Below are positions 23,753 to 33,489 of a stretch of 64,000 nt of DNA, in pieces; within the stretch, counting starts at the first letter, position 1, and every line of letters begins with the position of its first letter. A model generated the notes under the pieces. The model worked only from the letters and a program-made list of their open reading frames with translations. It was not told the origin of the DNA and made no database searches. The stretch lies in NCBI GenBank assembly GCA_030730585.1, contig JANQUV010000101.1:3881-67880 (forward strand). Direction: 5' to 3'. This DNA comes from Haliea sp. (GTDB lineage Bacteria > Pseudomonadota > Gammaproteobacteria > Pseudomonadales > Halieaceae). A program made the position numbers and the translations under genes.

Positions 23753-24546
23753 TGATTGAGGCGCGCAATGTATGGAAAAAATACGGCGACAAAGTCGTGT
23801 TGGAAAGAATCAATCTGCAGGTCAAAGAGGGCGAGTTTGTCACTCTGGTGGGTACCTCCGGTTGTGGCAAGAGCACCTTCCTCAAAATGCTTTTGGGCAC
23901 AGAGTCGGCTAGCAGCGGAGAATTGCTGCTGCACGGCAAGCCGGTACCGGGTGAGCCTGGCCCGGATCGCGGCATCGTATTTCAGCAGTACTCGGTGTTT
24001 CCACACCTTAGCGTACTGCAGAATGTGATGGCGGCGCGCGGGTTTGCGGGCCGCAATATGACCGGATTACTGTTTGGCCGTGCGCGACGCGAGGCCTACC
24101 AAGAGGCACTCGCGCTGTTGGAGGAAGTTGGCCTGGCGCATGCGCAAGCGCTCTATCCCGCAGAGCTGTCGGGAGGCATGCGGCAACGCCTGGCCATTGC
24201 TCAGGCGCTGTTGGGGCGCCCAGGCATTCTTTTGCTCGACGAGCCCTTCGGTGCGCTAGACCCCGGCATTCGGGCCGACATGCATGAGCTGGTGTTGCGC
24301 CTGTGGCGGCAATATCGGCTCACGGTTTTTTTAGTTACCCATGACTTAAAGGAAGGCTTTTATCTGGGCACTCGGCTGTGGGTGTTCGACAAGACGCGAC
24401 ACGACCCCCAGGCGCCGGATGCTTACGGTGCCACCATTACTTACGATCTGCCGGTAGGCAAGGTTGATCGGGAAACCCTGACCGAAATTGACCGCGATCT
24501 AGCGCGTACCGCAAACCAGATGGAACGAGACCATGAAGCCCTTTGA
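23752..24546 (+). CDS. ABC transporter ATP-binding protein of the guanidine operon
   Basis: A 264-residue ABC ATPase with Walker A GTSGCGKSTFL, Q-loop IVFQQYSVFPHL, signature ELSGGMRQRLAIAQALL, Walker [13 protein letters not shown] and H-loop VTHDLKEGF. The true start is the ATG overlapping the permease stop, preceded by AAGGAGG; the longer open frame upstream is antisense-like shadow of the permease. It carries an extra C-terminal tail of about 50 residues (after VFDKTRHDPQ), typical of this urea/guanidine importer type. Its last 14 bases overlap the start of the first DUF1989 gene. Confidence 0.9.
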   Translation: MIEARNVWKKYGDKVVLERINLQVKEGEFVTLVGTSGCGKSTFLKMLLGTESASSGELLLHGKPVPGEPGPDRGIVFQQYSVFPHLSVLQNVMAARGFAGRNMTGLLFGRARREAYQEALALLEEVGLAHAQALYPAELSGGMRQRLAIAQALLGRPGILLLDEPFGALDPGIRADMHELVLRLWRQYRLTVFLVTHDLKEGFYLGTRLWVFDKTRHDPQAPDAYGATITYDLPVGKVDRETLTEIDRDLARTANQMERDHEAL

Positions 24547-25249
24547 ATATTCAACTGAGATCGCCCCGGGCGGGCATTGGTCGGTGCGCCTGCGCAAGGG
24601 CACGCGCATGCAGATCACGGATACCGCCGGTAACGCCAACCTGGGCATGTTGTTTTACAACCCCGAGAATCTGCTCGAACGCTATAACGCGCCCGACACA
24701 TTAAAGTGTCAGCACACCTTCAAGTTGACGCGCGGCCATTGCCTGTATTCGGATATGGGTCGGATTTTTGCCTCGATTGTTGAGGATTCTTTGGGTTGGC
24801 ACGAAACGGTCTGTGGCAATTTACGGGCGCAACAGACTGCCGAACGATATGGCGTGCGCAACTACCAGCACGACCGCAATGACTGGCATCAGAACGGCCA
24901 CGATGCGTTCCTGGTGGAGTTAGCGAAATACGGTTTGGGCGAAGCGGATATGGCTGCCAACATCAATTGGTTTAGCCGTGTGGCCACTAATGAGGCCGGT
25001 AAGTTGCTGCTGGTGGATGGCCACAGCACGCCGGGTAGCCAAGTCACCCTGCGTTTTGAAATGGACACCCTGGTCCTACTCCACGCTTGCCCTCATCCGC
25101 TGAGTGAGGCGGCGCTGTATCCGCGTAAGCCAGTGCATATCAGCTTGGGTGTGTCTCCGCCAGTAGCCGATGACGACGCCTGCCTGAATCACTGCGAGGA
25201 AAATCGCCGGGGTTTTCGCAACACAATGCTCTACCACCTGGGACGCTGA
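24533..25249 (+). CDS. Carboxyguanidine deiminase subunit (urea carboxylase-associated family protein 1, DUF1989)
   Basis: A 238-residue DUF1989 protein (UAAP1). In guanidine operons two DUF1989 proteins form carboxyguanidine deiminase (CgdAB), which converts carboxyguanidine to allophanate and ammonia. Recognisable family segments include the acidic/His motif [10 protein letters not shown] (about residues 84-93), [19 protein letters not shown] and the metal-binding region NINWFSRV. The overlap with the ATPase gene and the 10-base gap to the second DUF1989 gene show a tight operon. I do not assign the CgdA or CgdB letter to either subunit. Confidence 0.88.
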   Translation: MKPFEYSTEIAPGGHWSVRLRKGTRMQITDTAGNANLGMLFYNPENLLERYNAPDTLKCQHTFKLTRGHCLYSDMGRIFASIVEDSLGWHETVCGNLRAQQTAERYGVRNYQHDRNDWHQNGHDAFLVELAKYGLGEADMAANINWFSRVATNEAGKLLLVDGHSTPGSQVTLRFEMDTLVLLHACPHPLSEAALYPRKPVHISLGVSPPVADDDACLNHCEENRRGFRNTMLYHLGR

Positions 25250-25259
25250 GGAGCCTGCC

Positions 25260-25901
25260 ATGTTAATTGAAAGTGACCGTCAGCCCGAGCAGGCCAGCAG
25301 TCGCACCATTGTTGCCGCGGGTGATTACTATCTGGGCTCAGTGCAGTCTGGCCAGACGCTGCGCATTCTGGATATTGAAGGCAACCAAGCAGCCGATACG
25401 CTATTTTACTCTGCGCAAGATCCCGCTGAACGTTACAGCGTGACCGACACCATCCGTGAGCAGGGTAATGTCTACTTAACAACGGGTTCTGTACTGCGCT
25501 CTCTGCGCAACACCCCGATGCTGGAAATTGTTGCGGATACCTGTGGCCGTCACGACACCCTGGGCGGTGCCTGTGCCAGCGAAAGTAATACCGTGCGTTA
25601 CGACCTGGAAAAGCGCTGTATGCACTCCTGCCGGGATAGCTGGATGCTGGCTATTACCGAGCACCCGGAATACGGCATTGGCAAGCGTGACATTGGCCAC
25701 AACATCAACTTTTTCATGAACGTACCGGTTACCGAGGCGGGTGGTTTGACCTTTGAAGATGGCATTTCAGCACCCGGAAAATATGTGGAGCTGACGGCCC
25801 TGATGGACGTGTTCGTGCTGGTTTCGAACTGCCCGCAGTTGAATAACCCCTGCAATGGCTTCAACCCTACGCCGATTGAAGTGTTGGTTTGGGATAACTG
25901 A
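25260..25901 (+). CDS. Carboxyguanidine deiminase subunit (urea carboxylase-associated family protein 2, DUF1989)
   Basis: A 213-residue DUF1989 protein (UAAP2), the partner of the gene just upstream. Family motifs include [14 protein letters not shown] (about 35-48), [16 protein letters not shown] (about 95-110), [10 protein letters not shown] and [10 protein letters not shown]; the last corresponds to the NINWF motif of the upstream subunit. Cys and His residues in these motifs are likely metal or catalytic ligands of the heteromeric deiminase. It ends 71 bases before the carboxylase gene. The established role in guanidine operons is deimination of carboxyguanidine. Confidence 0.88.
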   Translation: MLIESDRQPEQASSRTIVAAGDYYLGSVQSGQTLRILDIEGNQAADTLFYSAQDPAERYSVTDTIREQGNVYLTTGSVLRSLRNTPMLEIVADTCGRHDTLGGACASESNTVRYDLEKRCMHSCRDSWMLAITEHPEYGIGKRDIGHNINFFMNVPVTEAGGLTFEDGISAPGKYVELTALMDVFVLVSNCPQLNNPCNGFNPTPIEVLVWDN

Positions 25902-25972
25902 ATCACTTAATCCCTGTGTGGACGGCCACAACAGGCAACGACAGGACGGGACGGCCCGCATCAGGTTTCTCC

Positions 25973-28900
25973 ATGTTTGACACAGTACTTGTAGCTAACC
26001 GCGGGGCGATTGCGACCCGCATCATGCGTACGCTCAAGCGGCTGGGTGTTCGCTCAGTGGCGGTTTACGCCGATTGCGATGCCGACAGCCTGCATGTCCG
26101 CCATGCGGATGAAGCCTTCTGCTTGGGTGAGGGCGGCGCTGCCGATACCTATCTTAATATGGAGCGTATTCTGCAAGTGGCGCAGGAGTCGGGTGCCCAG
26201 GCGATTCATCCCGGTTACGGGTTTCTCAGCGAGAACGCGGCCTTCGTAGAGCGCTGCGAGGCGGCGGGCATCGCGTTTATTGGCCCTACCGCAGAGCAGA
26301 TGCGGGCCTTTGGTTTGAAGCATCGCGCGCGTGAGCTCGCCGAGGCTGCCGGTGTGCCCTTGCTGCCCGGCTCCGGGTTGCTAGCAAGCTTGTCTGACGC
26401 GAGTAGTGAAGCCGCGCGCATTGGTTACCCGGTGATGCTCAAGAGTACTGCGGGTGGTGGCGGGATTGGTATGCAGCTATGCCACGACGCGCAGGAGCTG
26501 GCCAGCGCATTTGATTCCGTGCGGCGCCTGGGCGCCAACAATTTTGCCGATGACAGTGTGTTCCTGGAAAAATTTATTGCCTGTGCCCGACACATCGAGG
26601 TGCAGATTGTGGGTGACGGCCAGGGCACTGCGCTGGCCTTGGGTGAGCGCGATTGCTCCAGCCAGCGCCGTAATCAAAAAGTGGTGGAGGAGTGCCCGGC
26701 CCCGAATTTGTCGGCGACGATTCGGGAGGCGTTGCACGCCACCGCTGAGCGCTTGCTTGCCAGTATCGATTACCGCAATGCGGGCACAGTGGAATTCATT
26801 TACGACGCCGACAGTGCCGACTTTTACTTTCTTGAAGTGAACACCCGTTTGCAGGTTGAGCACGGTGTAACTGAGGAAGTCTACGGCGTCGACCTGGTGG
26901 AATGGATGTTGCGCATAGCCGCGGGCCAAGCTCCAGATCTCAATGCGGAGCGGGCGGCGCTGGCACCCTGCGGGCATGCCATTCAAGTACGTGTATACGC
27001 CGAGGATCCCTGGCTCGATTTTCAGCCTAGTGCCGGTTTACTGAGCTGGGTGAGTTTCCCTGCCGGAGAGGGAATACGTATTGATCACTGGATTGAATCG
27101 GGTATTGAAGTGCCGTCGTTCTTCGACCCGATGCTGGCGAAAGTGATTGTCCATGCGCAGGACCGGGCCGCTGCGTTGGCCAAACTGCAGCATATACTGG
27201 ATGCAGTGGAGCTTTATGGTAGCGAGACCAATCTAGATTATTTACGCGCCTTGAGCCGCGATAACACCCTGGCGCAAGGTGAAGTGACCACGCGCTACCT
27301 GAATCGCTTCAGCTACCGCCCCGCACGTGTGGACGTTCTTCACGGCGGCACACAAACGACCCTGCAGGATTACCCGGGCCGCCAAGGGCATTGGGACGTG
27401 GGTGTGCCGCCCTCGGGGCCATTCGATAGCTACTCGTTTCGGCTTGCCAATCGTCTCTTGGGTAATGCAGCAGACGCAACAGCGCTGGAAATCACCTTGC
27501 AAGGCCCGACGCTACGCTTTGCAGTGGCGACGCAGTTGGTCATCACCGGAGCAGTTATTGAGGCCACTATAGATGGCCAGACGGTTCCCATGTGGCAGCT
27601 GTTTTCGGTACAGGCCGGCCAGACACTGCAGCTGGGGCGCGTGCGGGATGCAGGCGCGCGTGCCTATCTCGCCGTGTGCGGGGGCATTCAGTGCCCTCAG
27701 TACCTCGGCTCACGGTCAACGTTTACGCTAGGCCTGTTCGGCGGACACAACGGACGGGCGCTGCGTACCGGTGATGTGTTGCGGCTAGCCGAGACTGCAA
27801 TTCCTGTTCCAAAATCAGCGCCAGAGCGCACACTCCCGCCCGAGCTGTTGCCGACGATTAGCCAGCAGTGGCAGCTGCGGGTGATTTACGGGCCTCACGG
27901 CGCCCCGGACTTTTTTACCGCAAATGATATAGAAGCGTTCTTTGCCGCAGACTGGGAGATTCACTATAACTCCAGTCGCACAGGGGTGCGTTTGATTGGC
28001 CCTAAACCACAGTGGGCCCGCGCTGATGGTGGCGAGGCGGGCCTGCATCCGTCCAATATTCACGACAACGGTTATGCCTTCGGTACGGTCGATTTCACCG
28101 GCGATATGCCGGTAATTCTGGGGCCCGATGGGCCGTCACTGGGTGGCTTCGTTTGCCCCGCCACGGTGATCAGCGCGGATTTGTGGAAACTGGGGCAGTT
28201 GCGTGCAGGTGATCGGGTCAAATTTGTTGCGGTTAGCCTGGAGCAGGCCGTAGCACTGGAGTCTGCGCAAGAGCAGGCGATAGAGTCGCTCGCGGTTGTG
28301 CCCTGCGCGTGGCAGCCCATTGTGCCTGAGTCGCCGATTCTGGCGCGCTTCCCGGCATCGGTGTTCGGTGATGAAATTGTCTGCCGCAGCGCCGGCGACC
28401 ACTTTTTACTGGTTGAATATGGCGAACAGGTGTTGGATATCCGTTTGCGCTTCCGTGCCCACGCCTTGATGCAATGGCTGGAGCAGCATCCGCTGCCGGG
28501 CTTGCGTGAGCTGATTCCGGGTATTCGATCCCTGCAGATTCATTTTGATAGCCAGGTGCTTAGCCACGCAGAATTGCTGCAGCACCTGGAGAGTGGTGAG
28601 CGTGCGCTGGCCACGCAGCTTGCCCAGCTGAGCGTGCCATCACGCATTGTGCACATTCCACTTTCCTGGGACGACGAGGCATGCCAACTGGCAGTTGAGA
28701 AGTATGCGCAGTCTGTACGCAAGGATGCCCCCTGGTGCCCGAGCAATCTGGAATTTATTCGGCGCATCAACGGGCTTGATGATATTGAGGCGGTCAAGCG
28801 TATCGTCTTTGAAGCCTCTTATTTGGTGATGGGGCTGGGAGACGTCTATCTCGGCGCACCGGTGGCAACCCCTGTGGATCCGCGTCACCGGCTGGTCACC

Positions 28901-29617
28901 ACCAAGTACAACCCGGCGCGCACCTGGACTGCAGAAAACTCCGTGGGCATCGGCGGTTCCTACCTGTGTGTCTACGGCATGGAGGGCCCGGGGGGTTATC
29001 AGTTTGTAGGGCGTACCTTGCAAATGTGGAACCGCTATCGGCGTACGGTAGAATTCGAGCAGCCATGGCTGCTGCGGTTCTTCGACCAGATCCGGTTTTA
29101 CGAAGTGAGCCACGACGAGCTGCAGCAGATACGCCGCGATTTCCCCCAAGGCCGCTATCCGCTCACCGTTGAGCAGAGCCAATTCTCACTGGCGGACTAC
29201 GAACAGTTTGTGGCTAACAACACTGCCGATATTGCCCGGTTTCGTGAACACCGCCAGCGAGCGTTCGGGGCAGAGCTGGAACGTTGGCATGCCAACGGCC
29301 AGTTTAACTTTGCCGAGCAAGAAGTGCCGCCCAGTGTCTCTCAGCAGAGTTGGCCCGATACGGCAACGGTGGTGGATAGCCCGGTTTCAGGCAGCATCTG
29401 GCAGATGCAGGTGCAAGCAGGTGATGCAGTGCGCCGTGGTGACACCTTGGTCATTCTTGAGTCGATGAAGATGGAAATTGCGGTGCAGGCCCCCTGTGAT
29501 GCCACCGTCACCCAGCTGTTGTTGGCACCCGGGGCGCGCGTTGCCCCGGGGCAAGCACTGGTGGTGCTTGAGGACGCGGAGACGGAAACAGTGCAAGAGG
29601 GGGGCGTTCAGCGATGA
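25973..29617 (+). CDS. Biotin-dependent guanidine carboxylase (urea carboxylase family)
   Basis: A 1214-residue multidomain biotin enzyme. Biotin carboxylase covers residues 1 to about 445 (KSTAGGGGIGM, ERDCSSQRRNQKVVEECPA, EVNTRLQVEHG). A KipA-like AHS2 half starts near 452 (VLHGGTQTTLQDYPG) and a KipI-like AHS1 half lies about 775-985, together the carboxyltransferase. A C-terminal biotin carrier domain carries K1166 in ESMKMEI. It carboxylates urea or guanidine with ATP and bicarbonate. The guanidine-I riboswitch and both DUF1989 genes favour guanidine as substrate; one reported carboxyltransferase Asp/Asn difference separates the two activities, but I could not place it without alignment. 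Start ATG 25973 opens MFDTVLVANRGAIA. It overlaps the next gene (ATGA). Confidence 0.92.
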   Translation: MFDTVLVANRGAIATRIMRTLKRLGVRSVAVYADCDADSLHVRHADEAFCLGEGGAADTYLNMERILQVAQESGAQAIHPGYGFLSENAAFVERCEAAGIAFIGPTAEQMRAFGLKHRARELAEAAGVPLLPGSGLLASLSDASSEAARIGYPVMLKSTAGGGGIGMQLCHDAQELASAFDSVRRLGANNFADDSVFLEKFIACARHIEVQIVGDGQGTALALGERDCSSQRRNQKVVEECPAPNLSATIREALHATAERLLASIDYRNAGTVEFIYDADSADFYFLEVNTRLQVEHGVTEEVYGVDLVEWMLRIAAGQAPDLNAERAALAPCGHAIQVRVYAEDPWLDFQPSAGLLSWVSFPAGEGIRIDHWIESGIEVPSFFDPMLAKVIVHAQDRAAALAKLQHILDAVELYGSETNLDYLRALSRDNTLAQGEVTTRYLNRFSYRPARVDVLHGGTQTTLQDYPGRQGHWDVGVPPSGPFDSYSFRLANRLLGNAADATALEITLQGPTLRFAVATQLVITGAVIEATIDGQTVPMWQLFSVQAGQTLQLGRVRDAGARAYLAVCGGIQCPQYLGSRSTFTLGLFGGHNGRALRTGDVLRLAETAIPVPKSAPERTLPPELLPTISQQWQLRVIYGPHGAPDFFTANDIEAFFAADWEIHYNSSRTGVRLIGPKPQWARADGGEAGLHPSNIHDNGYAFGTVDFTGDMPVILGPDGPSLGGFVCPATVISADLWKLGQLRAGDRVKFVAVSLEQAVALESAQEQAIESLAVVPCAWQPIVPESPILARFPASVFGDEIVCRSAGDHFLLVEYGEQVLDIRLRFRAHALMQWLEQHPLPGLRELIPGIRSLQIHFDSQVLSHAELLQHLESGERALATQLAQLSVPSRIVHIPLSWDDEACQLAVEKYAQSVRKDAPWCPSNLEFIRRINGLDDIEAVKRIVFEASYLVMGLGDVYLGAPVATPVDPRHRLVTTKYNPARTWTAENSVGIGGSYLCVYGMEGPGGYQFVGRTLQMWNRYRRTVEFEQPWLLRFFDQIRFYEVSHDELQQIRRDFPQGRYPLTVEQSQFSLADYEQFVANNTADIARFREHRQRAFGAELERWHANGQFNFAEQEVPPSVSQQSWPDTATVVDSPVSGSIWQMQVQAGDAVRRGDTLVILESMKMEIAVQAPCDATVTQLLLAPGARVAPGQALVVLEDAETETVQEGGVQR

Positions 29618-31434
29618 ACCGCGATATGACAATTTCCGCTTTGCAGGCGGCCTACAGTAGCGGTGAGCTCACGCCAGCCGCTCTCATGGAAGACATCCGC
29701 CAGCGGGCGGCAGAGTATGCTGCGCATAATATTTGGGTGACGCTGCTGAGCGCGGAGGAGCAAGCAGGCTGGCTGCAGGGGCTTGCACAGCGTGACCGCG
29801 CAACGCATCCCTTGTGGGGGATACCGTTTGCAATCAAGGACAATATCGACCTGGCGGGTGTTCCCACCACTGCGGGGTGCCCGCAGTTTGCTTACACCCC
29901 ATCGGGGTCAGCACAGGTCGTGCAGCAGCTTATTGACGCCGGTGCTATTCCGGTGGGTAAAGCCAACCTGGACCAGTTCGCGACTGGGCTCAATGGCACG
30001 CGCTCGCCTTACGGGCCATGCCGCAATGCGTTTGCGGCTGACTATATTTCGGGCGGGTCCAGCTCGGGTTCATCCGTCGCGGTGGCCCTTGGTTTGGCCA
30101 GTTTCAGCTTGGGAACCGATACTGCGGGTTCCGGCCGCGTGCCGGCCTGTTTCAATAATCTGGTCGGCGTGAAGCCAACCCGAGGCTTGCTCTCATCCAG
30201 CGGTCTGGTGCCCGCCTGTCGCAGCCTCGATTGCATCAGCCTGTTTGCTCTCGATACTGACGACGCCAACCGCGTGCTGGCTTGCGCAGAGGGCTTCGAT
30301 GCACGCGACGGCTATAGCCGTCACAATGCATTTGCCAACACAGCACGCGCCTACGGTTTGCGAGCCGGCTCCTTGAGGATTGGCGTACTGGCGGCTGAGC
30401 AGCTGCAGTTTTTCGGTGATACTGCCTACGAAGCTGCGTACTGGCAGACTTTGGACTCGCTCAGTGCCGCCGGAGTAGAGTTAGTGACCGTAGATTACGC
30501 GCCCTTTGATCAGGCGGCGCGGTTGCTTTACGACGGCCCGTGGGTGGCGGAACGCTATATTGCCTGTCAGCCCTTGTTGGAAGATGCCCCCGAGGTTATT
30601 CACCCTGTGGTGCGGCAGATTGTGGCGCAGGGCAAGACACCCTTGGCCACCGACCTGTTCCACGCACAGTATCAGTTGGCGGCGCTGCAGCAGCAATGCG
30701 CCGCCGCGATGACGGGGCTTGATTGTTTGTTGACGCCCACGGCTGGTCGCTTGTTCAGTGTGGAGGACATGTTGGCCGAACCGGTGCTCTACAACGCACA
30801 GCTGGGCTATTACACCAATTTTATGAATCTGCTGGACATGGCAGCGGTGGCCGTGCCGACTGCGTTTACCCAACAGGGCTTGCCTTTCGGCGTCACGTTG
30901 GCGGGCGCGGCGTTCAGCGACCGCGCCTTGCTGTCGATCGCCAATCGGCTGCGCGCGCTGCTTCCACTGCCCTTGGGGGCGCTGGGAGTGCCAGCGTCTG
31001 TAACGGCAGGGGTGCCGGTGGGCGATCCCGAGCGCACCGATCTGGTGGTGTGTGGCGCGCACCTTGAGGGCCTGCCGCTGAACTGGCAGCTTGTGGAGCG
31101 CGGTGCGCAGCTGAGTGAGCGCACGACAAGCGCGGCTTGCTACCGTCTTTACGTACTGGCCGGTGGCCCCCCAATGCGACCGGGCATGGTGCGTGATGAA
31201 GGTGGGGGGCGGGCCATTGAGGTAGAGGTCTGGTCGATTCCTACGCACGAGCTGGGCAGTTTTGTCGCCGCTATTCCGGCGCCCTTAGGTATCGGCAAAG
31301 TGGAGCTGGCGGATGGTCGCTGGGTCAGTGGGTTCATCTGTGAAGCTCATGGCATAGTGGGGGCGAAGGAGGAAATCACGGGCTTTAGTGGTTGGCGTAG
31401 TTGGCTGGAGAGGACTATTGCGGGTGATCGGTGA
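29614..31434 (+). CDS. atzF: Allophanate hydrolase (AtzF type)
   Basis: A 606-residue two-domain enzyme that hydrolyses allophanate to two ammonia and two CO2. The amidase-signature domain shows the Ser-cisSer-Lys triad: K75 (AIKDNIDLAG), the GGSSSGS loop (147-153) and S173 (TDTAGSGR). After about residue 475 comes the allophanate hydrolase C-terminal domain, which helps convert N-carboxycarbamate. The start overlaps the carboxylase stop by four bases. Full length matches DUR1-like bacterial AtzF proteins. It finishes the guanidine pathway: guanidine, carboxyguanidine, allophanate, ammonium. Confidence 0.93.
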   Translation: MNRDMTISALQAAYSSGELTPAALMEDIRQRAAEYAAHNIWVTLLSAEEQAGWLQGLAQRDRATHPLWGIPFAIKDNIDLAGVPTTAGCPQFAYTPSGSAQVVQQLIDAGAIPVGKANLDQFATGLNGTRSPYGPCRNAFAADYISGGSSSGSSVAVALGLASFSLGTDTAGSGRVPACFNNLVGVKPTRGLLSSSGLVPACRSLDCISLFALDTDDANRVLACAEGFDARDGYSRHNAFANTARAYGLRAGSLRIGVLAAEQLQFFGDTAYEAAYWQTLDSLSAAGVELVTVDYAPFDQAARLLYDGPWVAERYIACQPLLEDAPEVIHPVVRQIVAQGKTPLATDLFHAQYQLAALQQQCAAAMTGLDCLLTPTAGRLFSVEDMLAEPVLYNAQLGYYTNFMNLLDMAAVAVPTAFTQQGLPFGVTLAGAAFSDRALLSIANRLRALLPLPLGALGVPASVTAGVPVGDPERTDLVVCGAHLEGLPLNWQLVERGAQLSERTTSAACYRLYVLAGGPPMRPGMVRDEGGGRAIEVEVWSIPTHELGSFVAAIPAPLGIGKVELADGRWVSGFICEAHGIVGAKEEITGFSGWRSWLERTIAGDR

Positions 31435-31464
31435 CCACGCGTAGCGGTATGGCGTATACTTTAA

Positions 31465-31830
<366 letters not shown>

Positions 31831-31868
31831 GGTCGCTGCTGCTTCGGGGTGGCGGGCTACGTTGCGCG

Positions 31869-32570
31869 TTATCCCAGTGAGGCAATCGTCGCTGGCAGGT
31901 CGCGCAGCGCCGTGATCTCGGCATCGGCCTGGTATTGTGCCGGTTCCCAGGGTGAACCACCCAAATTCACCCACACGGTACGCAGCCCCACTTGCTGGGC
32001 TCCCAAAATATCATGGTCCGGGTTGTCACCGACGTGCACCATCTGCTGCGGGGCCACGCCGGTTTTGGCCAGCGCTGCGTGGAACATGTCGGGGGCCGGT
32101 TTGCTTGCTCCGACTTCCTCGGCCAGAAAAGCAAAATCAAAGTACTCTGCAGCATCTGTTTTGTAGATATCAGCGTTGCCATTGGTTAGCGCTCCCAGCC
32201 TGTAGCGTCTGGACAGCTGCTGTAACACATCGAGTGCCTCGGCATACAATTCGACTTTATGACGCTCCTGCAAGAAGGCGGCAAATGCCTCGCGCGCGCC
32301 GGCCTCACTGTCCTGCGTGCTGAAACCAGCCGCTTTCTGCAACTCGAACAGCATGCGTATACGCATCTGGCTAACGTGGTGTGCCAGCTCTGGATACTGC
32401 TTCCAGACCCGCTTTTTGAATTCCCACAGAGCATCGTGATCGTATTGCTCGATACATCCCGGTCGATGCTGCAGTAACCAGCTTCGCTGTGCCTGTTCGG
32501 CGCGCAGTATCGCGGGTTCAACATCCCACAGGGTATTGTCCAGGTCGAAAGTGATAACGCGGATGTTCAT
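31869..32570 (-). CDS. yigB: HAD-superfamily phosphatase YigB-like
   Basis: A 233-residue HAD subfamily IA hydrolase. Motif I is FDLDNTLWD (residues about 7-15), motif II includes ALTNGNAD, and the late motif is HVGDNPDHDILGAQ. In E. coli YigB, a 5-amino-6-(5-phosphoribitylamino)uracil phosphatase of riboflavin synthesis, follows xerC in the dapF-yigA-xerC-yigB order; the same order is seen here, which supports the name. The start is ATG 32570, four bases after the xerC stop. Substrate may be broad, as for many HAD phosphatases. Confidence 0.85.
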   Translation of the reverse strand: MNIRVITFDLDNTLWDVEPAILRAEQAQRSWLLQHRPGCIEQYDHDALWEFKKRVWKQYPELAHHVSQMRIRMLFELQKAAGFSTQDSEAGAREAFAAFLQERHKVELYAEALDVLQQLSRRYRLGALTNGNADIYKTDAAEYFDFAFLAEEVGASKPAPDMFHAALAKTGVAPQQMVHVGDNPDHDILGAQQVGLRTVWVNLGGSPWEPAQYQADAEITALRDLPATIASLG

Positions 32571-32574
32571 GAAC

Positions 32575-33489
32575 TTAATCCGTTTCTGGCTTGCGGCGGC
32601 GAGCGCGTGGATGCGCGGCATCGTAAACCTTGGCCAGATGCTGGAAGTCGAGATGCGTATAGATCTGCGTGGTGGCGATATTGGCGTGCCCCAGAAGTTC
32701 TTGGACGGCCCGCAAGTCACCACTGGACTCCAGCATGTGGCTGGCAAAAGAATGACGTAGCATGTGGGGGTGCACGTCCTGATACATGCCTGCGCGCCTT
32801 CCCTGCAGGCGCAGGCGATCTTGTATGGCGCGTACACTGATGCGCTGGCCGCGTTGGCTTAGAAACAGTGCCAGGTCGGTGCTTTCAGGGCGCACGTCCA
32901 ACCAGCGCCGCAGTGCGCCAATGGCCACAGAGCCAACCGGCACGGTGCGCGTCTTGCGGCCCTTGCCAGTTACGGTCAATAGCTGAGCCTGCTGATCAAC
33001 ATCGCCAAGATTTATCGCAGCCAGTTCTGCCAGGCGCAATCCGGATGAGTAGAACAGTTCTGCGATAGCGCTGTCGCGCCGCGCTATGGGGTTGTCTTCT
33101 TTGAACTGCAGGTAGCGATTCACCTGGTCCGCATCCAGTGTTTTAGGCAGGCGTCGCGGTTGCCTCGGGGCCTGCACGGCAGCGGCAGGGTTGCGGCTGT
33201 GGCCCTGCTGGCGGCCCAGATAGTGAAAAAATGAACGCACGGCAGACAGGGCTCGCTGGATGCTGCTGCCGGCGAGGCCGCGGCGATGCAGCAGGCTCAC
33301 CCAGGCCCGAATGTGGGCTTCTTGAAGCTGCGCAGGGTCGTCGTGCCCACGTTCGCTGCAAAAACTCAGCAAAGTGTGCAGGTCACGCTCGTAGTTGCTG
33401 ACCGTATGGGGCGATAGCTGCCGAACGTTTCGCAGATAAGCAATAAAGGCTTCACTGGCGGTGGTGAGCGGTATGCTGTCGGGCATCAT
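32575..33489 (-). CDS. xerC: Site-specific tyrosine recombinase XerC
   Basis: A 304-residue tyrosine recombinase that with XerD resolves chromosome dimers at dif. The N-terminal SAM-like domain (about 10-95) is followed by the catalytic domain with R152 (SSGLRLAEL), K176 (TGKGRKTR), H242 and R245 (HPHMLRHSF), H268 (LLGHANIAT) and nucleophile Y277 (QIYTHL). All six catalytic positions are intact. The ATG at 33489 overlaps the yigA stop (ATGA). The housekeeping context (dapF, yigA) shows this is XerC and not a phage or integron integrase. Confidence 0.95.
   Translation of the reverse strand: MMPDSIPLTTASEAFIAYLRNVRQLSPHTVSNYERDLHTLLSFCSERGHDDPAQLQEAHIRAWVSLLHRRGLAGSSIQRALSAVRSFFHYLGRQQGHSRNPAAAVQAPRQPRRLPKTLDADQVNRYLQFKEDNPIARRDSAIAELFYSSGLRLAELAAINLGDVDQQAQLLTVTGKGRKTRTVPVGSVAIGALRRWLDVRPESTDLALFLSQRGQRISVRAIQDRLRLQGRRAGMYQDVHPHMLRHSFASHMLESSGDLRAVQELLGHANIATTQIYTHLDFQHLAKVYDAAHPRARRRKPETD

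Noticed and set aside
32575-33489. Tyrosine recombinase as the integrase of a mobile island
   Set aside because: It lies in the conserved dapF-yigA-xerC-yigB housekeeping order and matches XerC, so it does not mark an element boundary.
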